The notes under the pieces: generated by a model
Told to the model about the DNA's origin: nothing
Seen by the model: only the letters and a program-made list of their open reading frames with translations
Database searches by the model: none
Part shown: positions 39,110 through 48,583 of the stretch, piece after piece
Position numbering within the stretch: position 1 is the stretch's first letter
Layout: each line of letters opens with the position of its first letter
Position numbers and translations under genes: made by a program
Source: RHKX01 sp963820055
Lineage (GTDB): Bacteria > Actinomycetota > Thermoleophilia > Solirubrobacterales > 70-9
Direction of reading: 5' to 3'
NCBI GenBank assembly: GCA_963820055.1
Contig: CAWFYJ010000003.1
Span: forward strand, 682,001 to 746,000
DNA: 64,000 nt

Positions 39110-41784
39110 CAGCCCCGCACCGTCGCGAGCACGGCGAGGATGTCCTCGCCGTAGCGCTCCAGCTTCGTCGGCCCGATCCCGTTGCAGGCGAGCAGGCCGC
39201 GTTCGTCGTCCGGCATCGCCGCGGCGACGCCCTCGAGCTGCTTGTTCGTCAGGACCACATAGGCCGGCACGCCGTCCTCGTCGGAGCGGAGCTTGCGCCA
39301 GGCGCGGAGCGCCTCGTCGGCGGCGTGGGATTCGGGGCCGGCGCCCTCCAACGGCGAGTCGGCGGCGCGGCTGCCCATCGCCCGCCGCGCCCGCGAGGTC
39401 GCGGCGCCGAGCATGTCGGGGGTGACCGCCGGCTTCGTCGCGGCCTCCTTCGCCTCGCCGCGGATCTCGGCGAGGAACGGCGAGGCGCGCTCGGCGTCGG
39501 CGAGGACGACGCAGCGATGGCGGGCGCGGGTGATCGCGACGTGCAGGACGCGGCGCTCGGCCTCCCAGCTCTCGCTGAGCCGGTGCGGCATCAGCCCCTG
39601 GTCGGCGCCGTAGACGGCGACCCGGTCCCACTCCCGTCCCTTGACCCGGTGGACGGTCGCAAGCCTGACGCCCTCGCCGCCGGCGGACGCTTCGAGCGCC
39701 GCCCGCAGCCACGGCTCAAACCCGCCCGGCTCGTCGTGGAGGTCGGCGACCTGGATCAGCCCCTCGAGGTCGTCGAGATGGCTCGCCGTCGCCTCGCTCC
39801 CCTTCGAGCCGTCGAGCATCTCCATCGCGCCGCCGAGGCCGATCCGGTCGCGGACCGCCTCGAGCAGCTCCCGCGTCCGCGCGCCCGACGCGGCGAGGCC
39901 GGCGAGCATGCCGATGTCGTCGGCCATCTCGTCGACCTTGCCGGCGACCCGGGCGTCGTCGATCCGCCTGCCGACCATGCGGAGGTCGTCCAGCGAGCGG
40001 CAGTTGGCGAGCCACTTGCTGATCCAGCGCGGAAAGCCGCGAGACGGCCGGCGCCGGATCGCCTCGAGGTCGGCGCCGACGAGGTTCTCGGGGTCGACGG
40101 CGACCCGCAGCCAGGCGAGCGCGGCGGCGGTGCCGGTCCGGTCGAGCATGTCGCCGCGGACGGCCGAAGCGACCGGTACTCCGGCGGAGAACAGCGCGAC
40201 CTGCGGCGCCAACAGCAGCGAGTTGACGCGGGCGAGGACGGCGACATCGTCAGGCCCCACCTCGGGCTCCGAGAGCCAGTCGCGGACCAGCCCGACGAGC
40301 GTCTCGGCCGCCTCCGACGACGGGCGGATGCGGATCTCGAGGGCCTCAGGGCTCTCGTCGGCCCCGGCTGCCGCCCGGATCGACTTCGGGACGCGCAGCC
40401 GGTTGTAGCCGAGCAGCTGCGATGCGCCGGCGACGATCGCCTCGGCGCAGCGGTAGTTGACCTCGAGCGCCGCCTGCTCGGCACCCGGGAAGAACTCGGC
40501 GTAGTCGACGAGGAAGCGCGGGTCGGCGCCGGCATGGTCGTAGATCGTCTGGTCGTCGTCGCCGACCCCGAAGACGTCGAAGCCGGGCATCGAAAGGAGC
40601 CGGATCATCAGGACGTGGGCCGGCGTCAGGTCCTGGAACTCGTCGACGAGGAGGTGGCGGTGCTCGCGCTGGACGCGCCGCCGGAACTCGCCGTCGCGGA
40701 GCAGCGCCTCGAGCGCCCCATAGATCTGCTCGTCGAAGTCGATGCCGCCGGAACGGGCGAGCTGGTCGCGGTAGGCGTCGAAGCCCTCGGTGAAGCCGGG
40801 GACGTCGTCGCGCATCTCCTCGACCTCGGATGGCGGCACGAGTCCGAGCCGGCAGACGGTCAGGGCGTCGAGGTAGGGACCGACGGGGTCGGTGTTGGTG
40901 CGACGCTGCTTCGGGATCGGGAAGACCCGGGCGATGATGTCGCGCGCCTCGGGCTCGCTGAGGACGTGCGCGCGGGAGCCGCGATGGCGGTTCAGGAGCG
41001 AGTAGCCGAGCGAGTTCAGGGTCCGCGTCCGCGGGTCGAGGGCAAGAAGGCGGGTCTCGAGCTCGTTCTGGGCGAGCTTGTTGTAGGCGACCGCGATCAC
41101 CGCCTCGCGCCGGTACCCGCGGTCGGCGAGGACGTGGCGCATCCGCTCGGTGAGGACCCGCGTCTTCCCCGAACCGGCCGGAGCGATGACGCGGACGGGG
41201 CCGCCGTGGTGCTCGACGGCCGCGAGCTGGTCGGGGGCGAGCTCGGCCGCCGAACCGGGCCTGTCGGCGGGGATCGGCTCGAGGATTCCAGCCTCGACGG
41301 CGCCGGACTCGATCACCAAGGCCTCGGTCTCGGGCGCGCTCCAGCGCGGGCCGCCGTCGATCCACGCGTCGCGGCCGTCGGTGAGCGCAACGTCCGCCGC
41401 CCCGGAGACGACGGCCCCGAGGCGGGCGGCCTTCTCCCCCCACCACCAGATCGGCTCGCCGGAGCGGGCGTCGTAGTTGTTGGCCCAGACGAGGTGGTGA
41501 AGGCGGTCGAACGGCAGGTCGAGCCCGGGGGCGAGCGAATAGGGCGCCTCGGCGATCGACTGTGGCTCGCGGAACGAGACCGGGTCGGCCCCGAGCTCGA
41601 CGACGACCGGCTCGCGAGCGGCCCACCGCGCGTGCAGGAGCCCCACGACCGCCGAGGGATCGGCGAGCTCCCTCGGGCCGACGACGACGCGCGCGACTCC
41701 CGCCCACTCGGCCGGCGGCTCGGCCCCGGCGGCGACGATCACGCCGCGCCCGAGTGCCGTCGGTGGTGCCGGGAAGTGGGTCAC
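39109..41784 (-). CDS. UvrD2-like SF1 DNA helicase with N-terminal extension and HRDC domain
   Basis: 891 aa. Helicase motifs: RVIAPAGSGKTRVLTERM (Walker A, about residue 190), LLVDEFQDLTPAHVLMIRLL, VGDDDQTIYDHAGA, VNYRCAEAIV, LATVHRVKGREWDRV and VLHVAITRARHRC. The last 75 residues form an HRDC DNA-binding domain (LTNKQLEGVAAAMP, LLACNGIGPTKLERYG), as in mycobacterial UvrD2. About 175 residues precede Walker A and are not part of the standard helicase; they have a beta-rich look with several Trp (WWWGEKAARLG). Probably in DNA repair. GTG 41784 overlaps the rsmI stop. Confidence 0.88.
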   Translation of the reverse strand: MTHFPAPPTALGRGVIVAAGAEPPAEWAGVARVVVGPRELADPSAVVGLLHARWAAREPVVVELGADPVSFREPQSIAEAPYSLAPGLDLPFDRLHHLVWANNYDARSGEPIWWWGEKAARLGAVVSGAADVALTDGRDAWIDGGPRWSAPETEALVIESGAVEAGILEPIPADRPGSAAELAPDQLAAVEHHGGPVRVIAPAGSGKTRVLTERMRHVLADRGYRREAVIAVAYNKLAQNELETRLLALDPRTRTLNSLGYSLLNRHRGSRAHVLSEPEARDIIARVFPIPKQRRTNTDPVGPYLDALTVCRLGLVPPSEVEEMRDDVPGFTEGFDAYRDQLARSGGIDFDEQIYGALEALLRDGEFRRRVQREHRHLLVDEFQDLTPAHVLMIRLLSMPGFDVFGVGDDDQTIYDHAGADPRFLVDYAEFFPGAEQAALEVNYRCAEAIVAGASQLLGYNRLRVPKSIRAAAGADESPEALEIRIRPSSEAAETLVGLVRDWLSEPEVGPDDVAVLARVNSLLLAPQVALFSAGVPVASAVRGDMLDRTGTAAALAWLRVAVDPENLVGADLEAIRRRPSRGFPRWISKWLANCRSLDDLRMVGRRIDDARVAGKVDEMADDIGMLAGLAASGARTRELLEAVRDRIGLGGAMEMLDGSKGSEATASHLDDLEGLIQVADLHDEPGGFEPWLRAALEASAGGEGVRLATVHRVKGREWDRVAVYGADQGLMPHRLSESWEAERRVLHVAITRARHRCVVLADAERASPFLAEIRGEAKEAATKPAVTPDMLGAATSRARRAMGSRAADSPLEGAGPESHAADEALRAWRKLRSDEDGVPAYVVLTNKQLEGVAAAMPDDERGLLACNGIGPTKLERYGEDILAVLATVRG

Positions 41785-42605
41785 TGCCGCGGCTCGCGGC
41801 CGGTCAGCTCCCGGTAGAGCTCGTTCGGCCGCGTGCCGGTCAGCGTCGCGACGACCTGGGCGGCCGCGCGGGGACGGGCGCCGGATTGCACGAGGCGGCG
41901 CAGGGCGTCGACGGCGAAGGCGGTGTCGGGAGCGGACGCCCGCTTGCTCGACGCGGAGATGACGACGACGATCTCCCCCTTTACCTCGCCGCGGAACTGG
42001 CGGGCGAGATCGCCGAGGGTGCCGCGGGCCACCTCCTCGTGGAGCTTGGTCAGCTCGCGGCAGACTGCCGCCTCGCGGTCGGGCGCGAGAGCGGCCAGCG
42101 CTCGCAGCGAAGCCGGCAGCCGGCGCGGCGACTCGAAGGCGACGACCGTCTCCGTCGACTGGAGCACCCGCTCGAGCTCGCCGGCCCGGCGCGGCAGGAA
42201 CCCCTCGAACCGCCACCGGTCGGCCGGCAGCCCCGAGGCGACGAGGGCGGTCGTGATCGCGGTCGGGCCCGGGAGCACCTCGACCTCGAGACCGCGATCG
42301 ATGCAGGTCCTGATCAACCGGTAGCCGGGGTCGGAGAGGACCGGGGTGCCGGCGTCGCTGAGCAGCGCGACGCGGGCGCCGCGCTCGATCGCCTGTGCGA
42401 TCTGAGGCGCCCTCCCCTCCTCGTTGCTGTCGTGGTTGGAGACGAACCGTGGCGGGTCGAGCTCGAGGCGCTCGTAGAGGCGCCCGGCCCGCCGCGTGTC
42501 CTCGCAGGCGGCGAGGTCGGCGTCGGCGAGCGCCTGGCGGACCCGCGGCGAGACGTCGCCGATGTTGCCGATCGGCGTCGGGCAGACGATCAGGCGGCCG
42601 GCCAT
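41781..42605 (-). CDS. rsmI: 16S rRNA 2'-O-ribose methyltransferase RsmI
   Basis: 274 aa. LIVCPTPIGNIGDVSPRV, ACEDTRRAGRL, SNHDSNEEGRAPQIA, ALLSDAGTPVLSDPGYRL and PLPGPTAITTAL-type segments mark the tetrapyrrole methylase superfamily member RsmI, which methylates C1402 of 16S rRNA. ATG 42605 overlaps the ROK stop by one base. Confidence 0.94.
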   Translation of the reverse strand: MAGRLIVCPTPIGNIGDVSPRVRQALADADLAACEDTRRAGRLYERLELDPPRFVSNHDSNEEGRAPQIAQAIERGARVALLSDAGTPVLSDPGYRLIRTCIDRGLEVEVLPGPTAITTALVASGLPADRWRFEGFLPRRAGELERVLQSTETVVAFESPRRLPASLRALAALAPDREAAVCRELTKLHEEVARGTLGDLARQFRGEVKGEIVVVISASSKRASAPDTAFAVDALRRLVQSGARPRAAAQVVATLTGTRPNELYRELTGREPRQ

Positions 42606-43598
42606 CAGGCCCCCGCTCCAGCCGGCTGCAGGGCGCCGGCGGCGAGGATCGCGGCGCCGATCATCCCCGCGTCGGGACCGAGCGCGGCGGCGCGGATCGG
42701 CGTCTCGTTCTGCGGGGTCAGCGTCCGGGCCGCGAACTGCTCGCGCGCCGGCTCGAGCAGCAGGTCCCCCGCCGCCATGACGCCGCCGCCGATCACGATC
42801 ACGTCGGGATCGAAGATGTTGGCGAGCCCGGAGAGGGCGACGCCGAGACGGCCGCCGACCGTCCTCGAGGATCTCGACCGACACCGGCTCCCCCGCCTGA
42901 GCCAACTCGGTCACGAGCCGCCCGTCGACGATCGCGCCCCCGGCCGCAGCGCGGGCGATGCCGGATTCCGGGTTCTCGGCGACGGCGAACTCGGCCTCGA
43001 TGCGGAGGGCCGTTCCCGACGCGATGGATTCGATGCAGCCGTGATTGGGACAGTTTCCCTGGCAGGGCGGCCCGTTGAGGTCGACGACGAAATGACCGAG
43101 CTCCGCGCCCGCCCCGCGCGAGCCCCGATACGGCCTGCCGCCGAGGATCAGGCCGCCGCCGATCCCGGTCCCGATCGTCAGGAGCACGACGTTGGTCGCC
43201 CCCCGGGCGGCGCCGCGGCTCAGCTCGGCGATCGCCGCCGCGTTGCCGTCGTTGTCCATCGCCACCGGCAATCCGGTGAAGGCGGCGACGCGATCCCGGA
43301 GCGGGACCTCGACGAGCGGCAGGTGGTTCGAGTTCATGCAGTAGCGACCCTCGAGGTCGACGATGCAGGGCACCCCGAGCCCGACGGCTGCGACGCCGGG
43401 ACGGGCGTCGAGCGCGATCTGGATCTCGGTCTCGAGCAGCGCCAGCACCTCGTCGCCGCTGAGCCCGGCCGAGGTCGCGACCCGCCTGTGGAGGGTCCGG
43501 CCCTCGCCGTCGACGACGCCGACGAGCATCTTCGTGCCGCCGAGGTCGACGCCGATCGTCTCGGGGCCGAGGGCCGGCGAGGGGCCGGGTGAGGTCAC
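42605..43598 (-). CDS. ROK-family glucokinase, interrupted by a frameshift
   Basis: About 330 aa when corrected. IGVDLGGTKMLVGVVD phosphate loop, MDNDGNAAAIAE, TIGTGIGGGLILGG and the ROK zinc motif CQGNCPNHGCIESIASG are in the first frame (to about EILEDG); the C-terminal adenosine loop DVIVIGGGVMAAGDLLLEP and the helix to the stop are in another. An extra G at about 42859-42860 explains the break. Likely glucokinase. GTG 43598 start; a divergent TAATACT-like element near 43630 may serve it and the LCP gene. Confidence 0.87.
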
Positions 43599-43640
43599 GA
43601 AGCAGGAAACCGGGAGGGCATGCGGCAGTATTACCGCGTA

Positions 43641-44954
43641 ATGGCACCCGGCGACCCCGAACGCCCGGATCGCCCCGACTACAACGTCTACAAGGCCGGA
43701 TCGAGGAGCCGTGGACGCGGGCGACGGGCAGAGCCGAAACCCTCCGAGCGCGCCGCGCCCGGCGATGCCCCGAACGACGATGCACCCGCCGAGGGCACCG
43801 GCTACACGGTCTACAAGGCGCGCCGCGGCTTCAAGCGGACCGGCACCGACGGCGGCCCTTCGCTCCGCGAGCGGCTCTCACGAGGCGGCTCGAAGACGCC
43901 CCCCGGCGAGAAGCCGACCTGGCGCAAGGTCGTCAAGTGGGTCGCGATCGGCGCCGGCGTCTGGCTGCTGATCAGCTTCGCCGCGTTCGTCGTCTCGGCG
44001 CAGATCCAGAAGTCGAAGCTGAACGAGGACGCCGCCGCCGAGCTCGGCGGCTTCCCGCTGATGATCTTCAGCGGCCAGAACATCCTCGTGATCGGCACCG
44101 ACGCCCGTCCCGAGGGCAGCAACGAGGCCGGCGCCGAAACGAACCCGAAGTGCCTCGACGCCGCGGCCCACGGCGACCCGCCGCCGTCGAGCTGCCTGCC
44201 CTCACGCGCCGACACGCTGATGGTCGTCCACGCCGGCGGCGGCTCGTTCGACAAGCTCTCGATCCCGCGCGACACGCTCGCCTCCATTCCCGGCCAGGAC
44301 GACCAGCGCATCAACGCCGCCTACGCGTTCGGCGGCGCCGCGCTTCAGATCAAGACCGTCGAGGACTTCCTCGGGATCGACATCAACCACGTGGTGATCC
44401 TCGACTTCACCGGCTTCGCCGACTTCATCGATTCGATCGGCGGCGTCACGGTCAGCCTGCCGCAGAAGATCAAGTCGGAGATCAACGGCGGTTCCACCAA
44501 CGGCGGCGTGACGCTGAAACTCGATCGCGGCGAGAACCATCTCAACGGCGACCAGGCGCTGGCGCTGGCCCGGACGCGCGAGAACCTCGCCCACACCGAC
44601 GAGGCCGCCGCCTACAACGACACCGACCGGGCGCGGACGCAGCAGCTGATCGTTCAGGGGATCAAGAGCCAGCTGACGAGCCCGTGGCGGGCGCCGATCA
44701 ACTTCATCAAGGGCCCGTGGATCGGCTGGAACGCACCGAAGGCGATGGTCAGCGACATGGGCGGCTTCGTCCTGCCCCAGCTCGCCCTCTCGGCGGCGAT
44801 CGCCGGCGATTCCGGAACGAAGATCCTCAACCCCTCCGGCCAGACCGCCGACGGCGCGCTGATCGTCGACCAGAAGCAGTGCCTGACCGCGGTCAAGAAG
44901 CTGCTCGGCGAAAAGGGTCCGAACCCGCCGAAGTGCTCGCCGGGCGGCGAGTGA
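43641..44954 (+). CDS. LytR-CpsA-Psr (LCP) cell-wall ligase
   Basis: 437 aa. A long basic cytoplasmic N terminus holds two copies of an xYxVYKA motif (DYNVYKAG and GYTVYKAR, about 40 residues apart); one membrane helix (about 105-125) precedes the extracytoplasmic LCP domain: ILVIGTDARP, SRADTLMVVHAG, SIPRDTLASIPG, INAAYAFGG, HVVILDFTGFADFIDSIGGV and ALALARTREN give the pyrophosphate and polyprenyl-binding arginines. It attaches a polyprenyl-linked glycan to peptidoglycan. Start is uncertain: ATG 43641 or ATG 43620 (GGGAGGG is too close to the latter). Confidence 0.9.
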   Translation: MAPGDPERPDRPDYNVYKAGSRSRGRGRRAEPKPSERAAPGDAPNDDAPAEGTGYTVYKARRGFKRTGTDGGPSLRERLSRGGSKTPPGEKPTWRKVVKWVAIGAGVWLLISFAAFVVSAQIQKSKLNEDAAAELGGFPLMIFSGQNILVIGTDARPEGSNEAGAETNPKCLDAAAHGDPPPSSCLPSRADTLMVVHAGGGSFDKLSIPRDTLASIPGQDDQRINAAYAFGGAALQIKTVEDFLGIDINHVVILDFTGFADFIDSIGGVTVSLPQKIKSEINGGSTNGGVTLKLDRGENHLNGDQALALARTRENLAHTDEAAAYNDTDRARTQQLIVQGIKSQLTSPWRAPINFIKGPWIGWNAPKAMVSDMGGFVLPQLALSAAIAGDSGTKILNPSGQTADGALIVDQKQCLTAVKKLLGEKGPNPPKCSPGGE

Positions 44955-44962
44955 GCCGGTAG

Positions 44963-45283
44963 TCAGTCCTTCTTGGCGGGCGTCTTGTCGCCGCCGCTCG
45001 ACGACGACGAGCCGGAGTCGCCGGAGCTCTTCTTGTCGGAGCCCTCCGAGCTCTTCGACTCGGACTTGGAGGAGTCAGATCCGTTGGCGGCCTTCGAGCC
45101 GCTGCCCTTGCGGGCGTAGTCGGTCGTGTAGAAGCCGGAGCCCTTGAAGTGGACGGCCGGAGCGTGGAGAACGCGTCGCGCCGGAGCGCCGCAGATCGTG
45201 CACTTCTCGAGCGCGTCCTCGGACATGGACTGCATCTCCTCAAAGGTGTGTCCGTTTTCGCACTTGTATTCGTAGATCGGCAT
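44963..45283 (-). CDS. FmdB-family zinc-ribbon protein
   Basis: 106 aa. MPIYEYKCENGHTFEEMQSM and CTICGAPARRVLHAP give the CxxC...CxxC FmdB ribbon (residues 8-45), FKGSGFYTTDY follows, then a low-complexity tail of Ser, Lys, Gly and Asp. Function of the family is unclear (regulator or ribosome-associated). Its end faces the LCP end with an eight-base gap; TATGAT ends 12 bases before ATG 45283. Confidence 0.9.
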   Translation of the reverse strand: MPIYEYKCENGHTFEEMQSMSEDALEKCTICGAPARRVLHAPAVHFKGSGFYTTDYARKGSGSKAANGSDSSKSESKSSEGSDKKSSGDSGSSSSSGGDKTPAKKD

Positions 45284-45295
45284 TTGTGTGGCATC

Positions 45296-45301
45296 ATCAT
45301 A
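45296..45301 (-). promoter_or_regulatory. putative -10 box TATGAT of the FmdB gene
   Basis: Twelve bases from ATG 45283, giving a leader of a few bases at most. Confidence 0.45.
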
Positions 45302-45343
45302 GGCCGGATGAGGGATCCGGCAGGCAGGGGAATAAGGGGACCG

Positions 45344-47044
45344 ATGCGGGCGATGGCTTTCCTCGCCGCGCTCGCCGTGCTGCTCGTCGCCGCGCCGGCA
45401 GCGAACGCGGCCTTCGGAATCTCCCCCTTCTCGGCGCAACCGGCGAGCAAGGCCGCCGGCGCCAACAGCGACTTCACCGTGCAGTTCTCGGTCACCGACC
45501 CGAGCAACGGCCTCAAGGACCTGACCGTGCACCTCCCGCCTGGGCTGATCGGCAACCCGCTGGCAACGCCGACCTGCTCGGAGACGCAGCTGCAGGCCGA
45601 TGCCTGCCCCGCCAAGAGCGACGTCGGCGACGCCACCAACAACGTCAACGTCAAGCCGCTCGGCCTGCTGCCGATCCCGCTGACGGTCAACGGGCAGGTC
45701 TACAACGTCGAGCCGCGCCAGGGCGAGCCCGCCCGGTTCGGAATCGTCCTCGACCCCGCCCCCGTGCCCGGCCTCGGCGCGGTCCTGCCGAAGATCATCC
45801 TCCAGCAGACCGCATCGCTCCGGCAGAGCGACTTCGGCCTCGACACCGGCCTCAGGAACATCCCGAACTCGGCCAAGATCGCCGGCATCTCGACACCGCT
45901 CGAGGTGACCGGCGTCGCCCTGACGCTGAAGGGCAAGGTCAACGGCGGCGCCGGCTTCCTCCGCAACCCGACCTCCTGCGGGGTGCAGACGGTCAAGATC
46001 GACGCCGACGCCTACAGCGGCGCGACCGCCTCCAGCCAGGACCAGTTCACGACGACGAACTGCGACGCGCTCCCGTTCAGCCCGAAGTTCGGCGCGAAGA
46101 TCCGTCAGGTCAGCAAGGACCTCGCCGATCCCGTCGAGCTGACGACGTCGATCTCGCAGACGATCGAGGAGGCCGGCCTGAAGAAGGCGGTGGTGACGCT
46201 CCCGACCGACATCATCGGCAACGGCCCGGCACTGGCGATCCAGTGCGAGATCCCCGACTTCGACGCCGGCAACTGCCCCGACAACACCAAGGTCGGCAGC
46301 GCCGTCGCAGCCTCGCCGCTGCAGGCGAGCCCGCTGGCCGGGAACGTCTATCTGGTCAAGCCCGCGATCCCCTCGCCGTTCCCCGACCTCGGGGTCGACC
46401 TCAAGGGCGGGCTGGCGCTGAAGGTGAAGGGCGCGATCTCGGCGGCCGCCGTCCCGTCCGGGCTGCAGATCTTCGTCACCTTCAACGGGCTGCCGGACAT
46501 CCCGCTCAGCGATTTCAGCCTGACGTTCGCCGGTGGCCCGGGCGGGCTCAACGTCGCCGGCCGCGATCCGTGCTCGCCGCCGCCGTTCATGTTCGGCGCC
46601 GATTTCGACAGCCACTCCGGCAAGTCGACCCACGTCGACTCGGAAGCGCAGTCGACCTGCGTGGGCGGCGGTGAGGGACGACCGCGGGCGAAGGCCCGCG
46701 TCAGCAAGCTGAAGTCGGGCAAGCCGAAGGTCGGGATCCGCCTCCACGCCGGGGCGACGCCGATCGCCAAGGCGCGGGTGAAGCTGCCGCGGGGGCTGAA
46801 GGTCGGCGCCAAGCGCCGGCTCGTCAACGGCTCCAAGGTGTCCGGCGGATCGGTCCGCGGCCACGGCCGGACGCTCAGCATCAAGGCGAAGGGCGGCGGT
46901 GTCGACCGGATCGGCGTCCGCCTCGCGAGGGGCGCGGTGAAGGCCCGCAAGGGCGTCAAGGCGAAGCGCCTGAAGCCGTTCGCGGTGACGATCGTCGACG
47001 CGAACGGGACCCGCACGAAGCTCTCTCCGCGCGCCGCCAAGTAA
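45344..47044 (+). CDS. large secreted protein with internal duplication, family unknown
   Basis: 566 aa. A signal peptide (about 1-20, cleavage after ANA) leads into a Pro/Gly-rich beta protein. Two halves share the pattern LPxxxIGN...C...(A/N)CPxxxKVG or KSDVG...PL.G.VYxVxP: one copy near 68-135 (LPPGLIGNPLATPTC ... ACPAKSDVGDA ... VNGQVYNVEP), the other near 285-345 (LPTDIIGNGPALAIQC ... NCPDNTKVGSA ... AGNVYLVKP), so it is duplicated internally. The last 120 residues are Lys/Arg/Gly-rich and probably bind the cell wall. Start ATG 45344 follows AAGGGG. Function unknown; surface or adhesion role is inference. Confidence 0.75.
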   Translation: MRAMAFLAALAVLLVAAPAANAAFGISPFSAQPASKAAGANSDFTVQFSVTDPSNGLKDLTVHLPPGLIGNPLATPTCSETQLQADACPAKSDVGDATNNVNVKPLGLLPIPLTVNGQVYNVEPRQGEPARFGIVLDPAPVPGLGAVLPKIILQQTASLRQSDFGLDTGLRNIPNSAKIAGISTPLEVTGVALTLKGKVNGGAGFLRNPTSCGVQTVKIDADAYSGATASSQDQFTTTNCDALPFSPKFGAKIRQVSKDLADPVELTTSISQTIEEAGLKKAVVTLPTDIIGNGPALAIQCEIPDFDAGNCPDNTKVGSAVAASPLQASPLAGNVYLVKPAIPSPFPDLGVDLKGGLALKVKGAISAAAVPSGLQIFVTFNGLPDIPLSDFSLTFAGGPGGLNVAGRDPCSPPPFMFGADFDSHSGKSTHVDSEAQSTCVGGGEGRPRAKARVSKLKSGKPKVGIRLHAGATPIAKARVKLPRGLKVGAKRRLVNGSKVSGGSVRGHGRTLSIKAKGGGVDRIGVRLARGAVKARKGVKAKRLKPFAVTIVDANGTRTKLSPRAAK

Positions 47045-47074
47045 CCAGACGCGCGGACTCGTCGAGCCGACAGG

Positions 47075-47080
47075 TACGGT
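47075..47080 (+). promoter_or_regulatory. leaderless-type -10 box TACGGT of glyS
   Basis: Nine bases from ATG 47090; no ribosome site in between. Confidence 0.5.
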
Positions 47081-47089
47081 TCCCTGCCC

Positions 47090-48478
47090 ATGACCGGCAC
47101 CCCTGAAGGCACAACCGACCCCGATAGCCCCGTAGGCCCCAGCCTCGACGAGATCGTCGCGCTCTGCAAGCGCCGCGGCTTCATCTTCCCGTCGTCGGAG
47201 ATCTACGGTGGCGTCGGCTCGACCTACGACTACGGCCACTACGGGGTGCTGCTCAAGAACAACGTCAAGAACGAGTGGTGGCGGGCGATGCTGCGCGACC
47301 GCGACGACATCGTCGCGATCGACTCGGCGATCATCCAGCACCCCCGTGTCTGGGAGGCATCGGGCCACATCGGCGGCTTCAGCGACCCGATGGTCGACTG
47401 CAAGACCTGCGGACAGCGCTTTCGCGCCGACCACATCGAGACGGCCACCTGCCCGCAGAAGCCCTCGAAGTCCCCGGGCGACGGTCCCAATTGCGAGCTC
47501 ACCGAGGCACGGGAGTTCAACCTGATGTTCAAGACGCAGGTGGGGCCAGTCGCCGAGACCGGCTCCGAGGTCTACCTCCGGCCCGAGACGGCGCAGGGCA
47601 TCTTCATCAACTTCAAGAACGTCCTCCAGTTCGCGCGCAAGAAGCCGCCGTTCGGGATCGCCCAGATCGGCAAGTCCTTCCGCAACGAGATCACGCCCGG
47701 CAACTTCATCTTCCGCACCCGCGAGTTCGAGCAGATGGAGATGGAGTTCTTCTGCCCGCCCGACGACGCCGGCAAGTGGCACGAGCACTGGATGAAGCAG
47801 CGGATGTCCTGGTACACCGACCTCGGCATCCGGCCCGAAAACCTGATCCTTCGTGCCCATGAGTCCGACGAGCTCTCGCACTACTCCAGCGCCACCTCCG
47901 ACATCGAGTACCGCTTCCCGATGGGCTACTCCGAGCTCGAAGGGATCGCGGACCGCGGCAACTTCGACCTCACCCAGCACGCGAAGTTCAGCGGCGAGAA
48001 GCTCGAGTACTTCGACCAGCAGAGCGGCGAGAGCTACGTGCCTCACGTGATCGAGCCGGCCGCCGGCGTCGACCGGGCGATGCTCGCGTTCATCGTCGAC
48101 GCCTACGACGTCGAGGAGGTCGAGGGCCGCTCGCGCACCGTCCTCCGCCTGCACCCCAAGCTCGCTCCGGTCAAGGTCGCCGTCATGCCCCTCGTCAACA
48201 AGGAAGGGATGCCCGAACGCGCCCGCGAGGTCTTCGATTCGCTGAAGCACCGGATCGGCGCCGAGTACGACCAGGGCGGCTCGATCGGCAAGCGCTACCG
48301 CCGCCAGGACGAGATCGGCACCCCCTGGGGCATCACGATCGACGGCGACACGGCCGTCGACGACACGGTCACGCTCCGCGACCGCGACTCGCTGACGCAG
48401 GAGCGCGTCCCGGTCGACGGGCTCGCCGAGCTTCTCCTCGAGAAGCTCGAAGCCGACTGGGTCAGCCCGAAGGGCTAG
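47090..48478 (+). CDS. glyS: glycyl-tRNA synthetase, alpha2 (eukaryote-like) type
   Basis: 462 aa. Class II: RGFIFPSSEIYGGVGSTYDY at the start, zinc-ligand cysteines in CKTCGQRF, motif 2 SFRNEITPGNFIFRTREFEQMEMEFF (outlined), PETAQGIFINF, and motif 3 VIEPAAGVDRAMLAFI; a C-terminal anticodon-binding domain from about residue 360. Single-chain dimeric form as in actinobacteria. Leaderless-type promoter. Confidence 0.96.
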   Translation: MTGTPEGTTDPDSPVGPSLDEIVALCKRRGFIFPSSEIYGGVGSTYDYGHYGVLLKNNVKNEWWRAMLRDRDDIVAIDSAIIQHPRVWEASGHIGGFSDPMVDCKTCGQRFRADHIETATCPQKPSKSPGDGPNCELTEAREFNLMFKTQVGPVAETGSEVYLRPETAQGIFINFKNVLQFARKKPPFGIAQIGKSFRNEITPGNFIFRTREFEQMEMEFFCPPDDAGKWHEHWMKQRMSWYTDLGIRPENLILRAHESDELSHYSSATSDIEYRFPMGYSELEGIADRGNFDLTQHAKFSGEKLEYFDQQSGESYVPHVIEPAAGVDRAMLAFIVDAYDVEEVEGRSRTVLRLHPKLAPVKVAVMPLVNKEGMPERAREVFDSLKHRIGAEYDQGGSIGKRYRRQDEIGTPWGITIDGDTAVDDTVTLRDRDSLTQERVPVDGLAELLLEKLEADWVSPKG

Positions 48479-48583
48479 TCAGGGTCGGGGCGGCCCGCGG
48501 GGCGCGCCTCTCGCACGTCATACGGCACGGCGCGGTTCGGTTCTGGCATTGAGAGGTGCGTCCCGCCGGGCCAAGATCGCCCG

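Noticed and set aside
41781..43598. Apparent ROK kinase-RsmI fusion
   Set aside because: The region between is shadow sequence; ROK continues in another frame to 42605 and RsmI has its own ATG at 42605.
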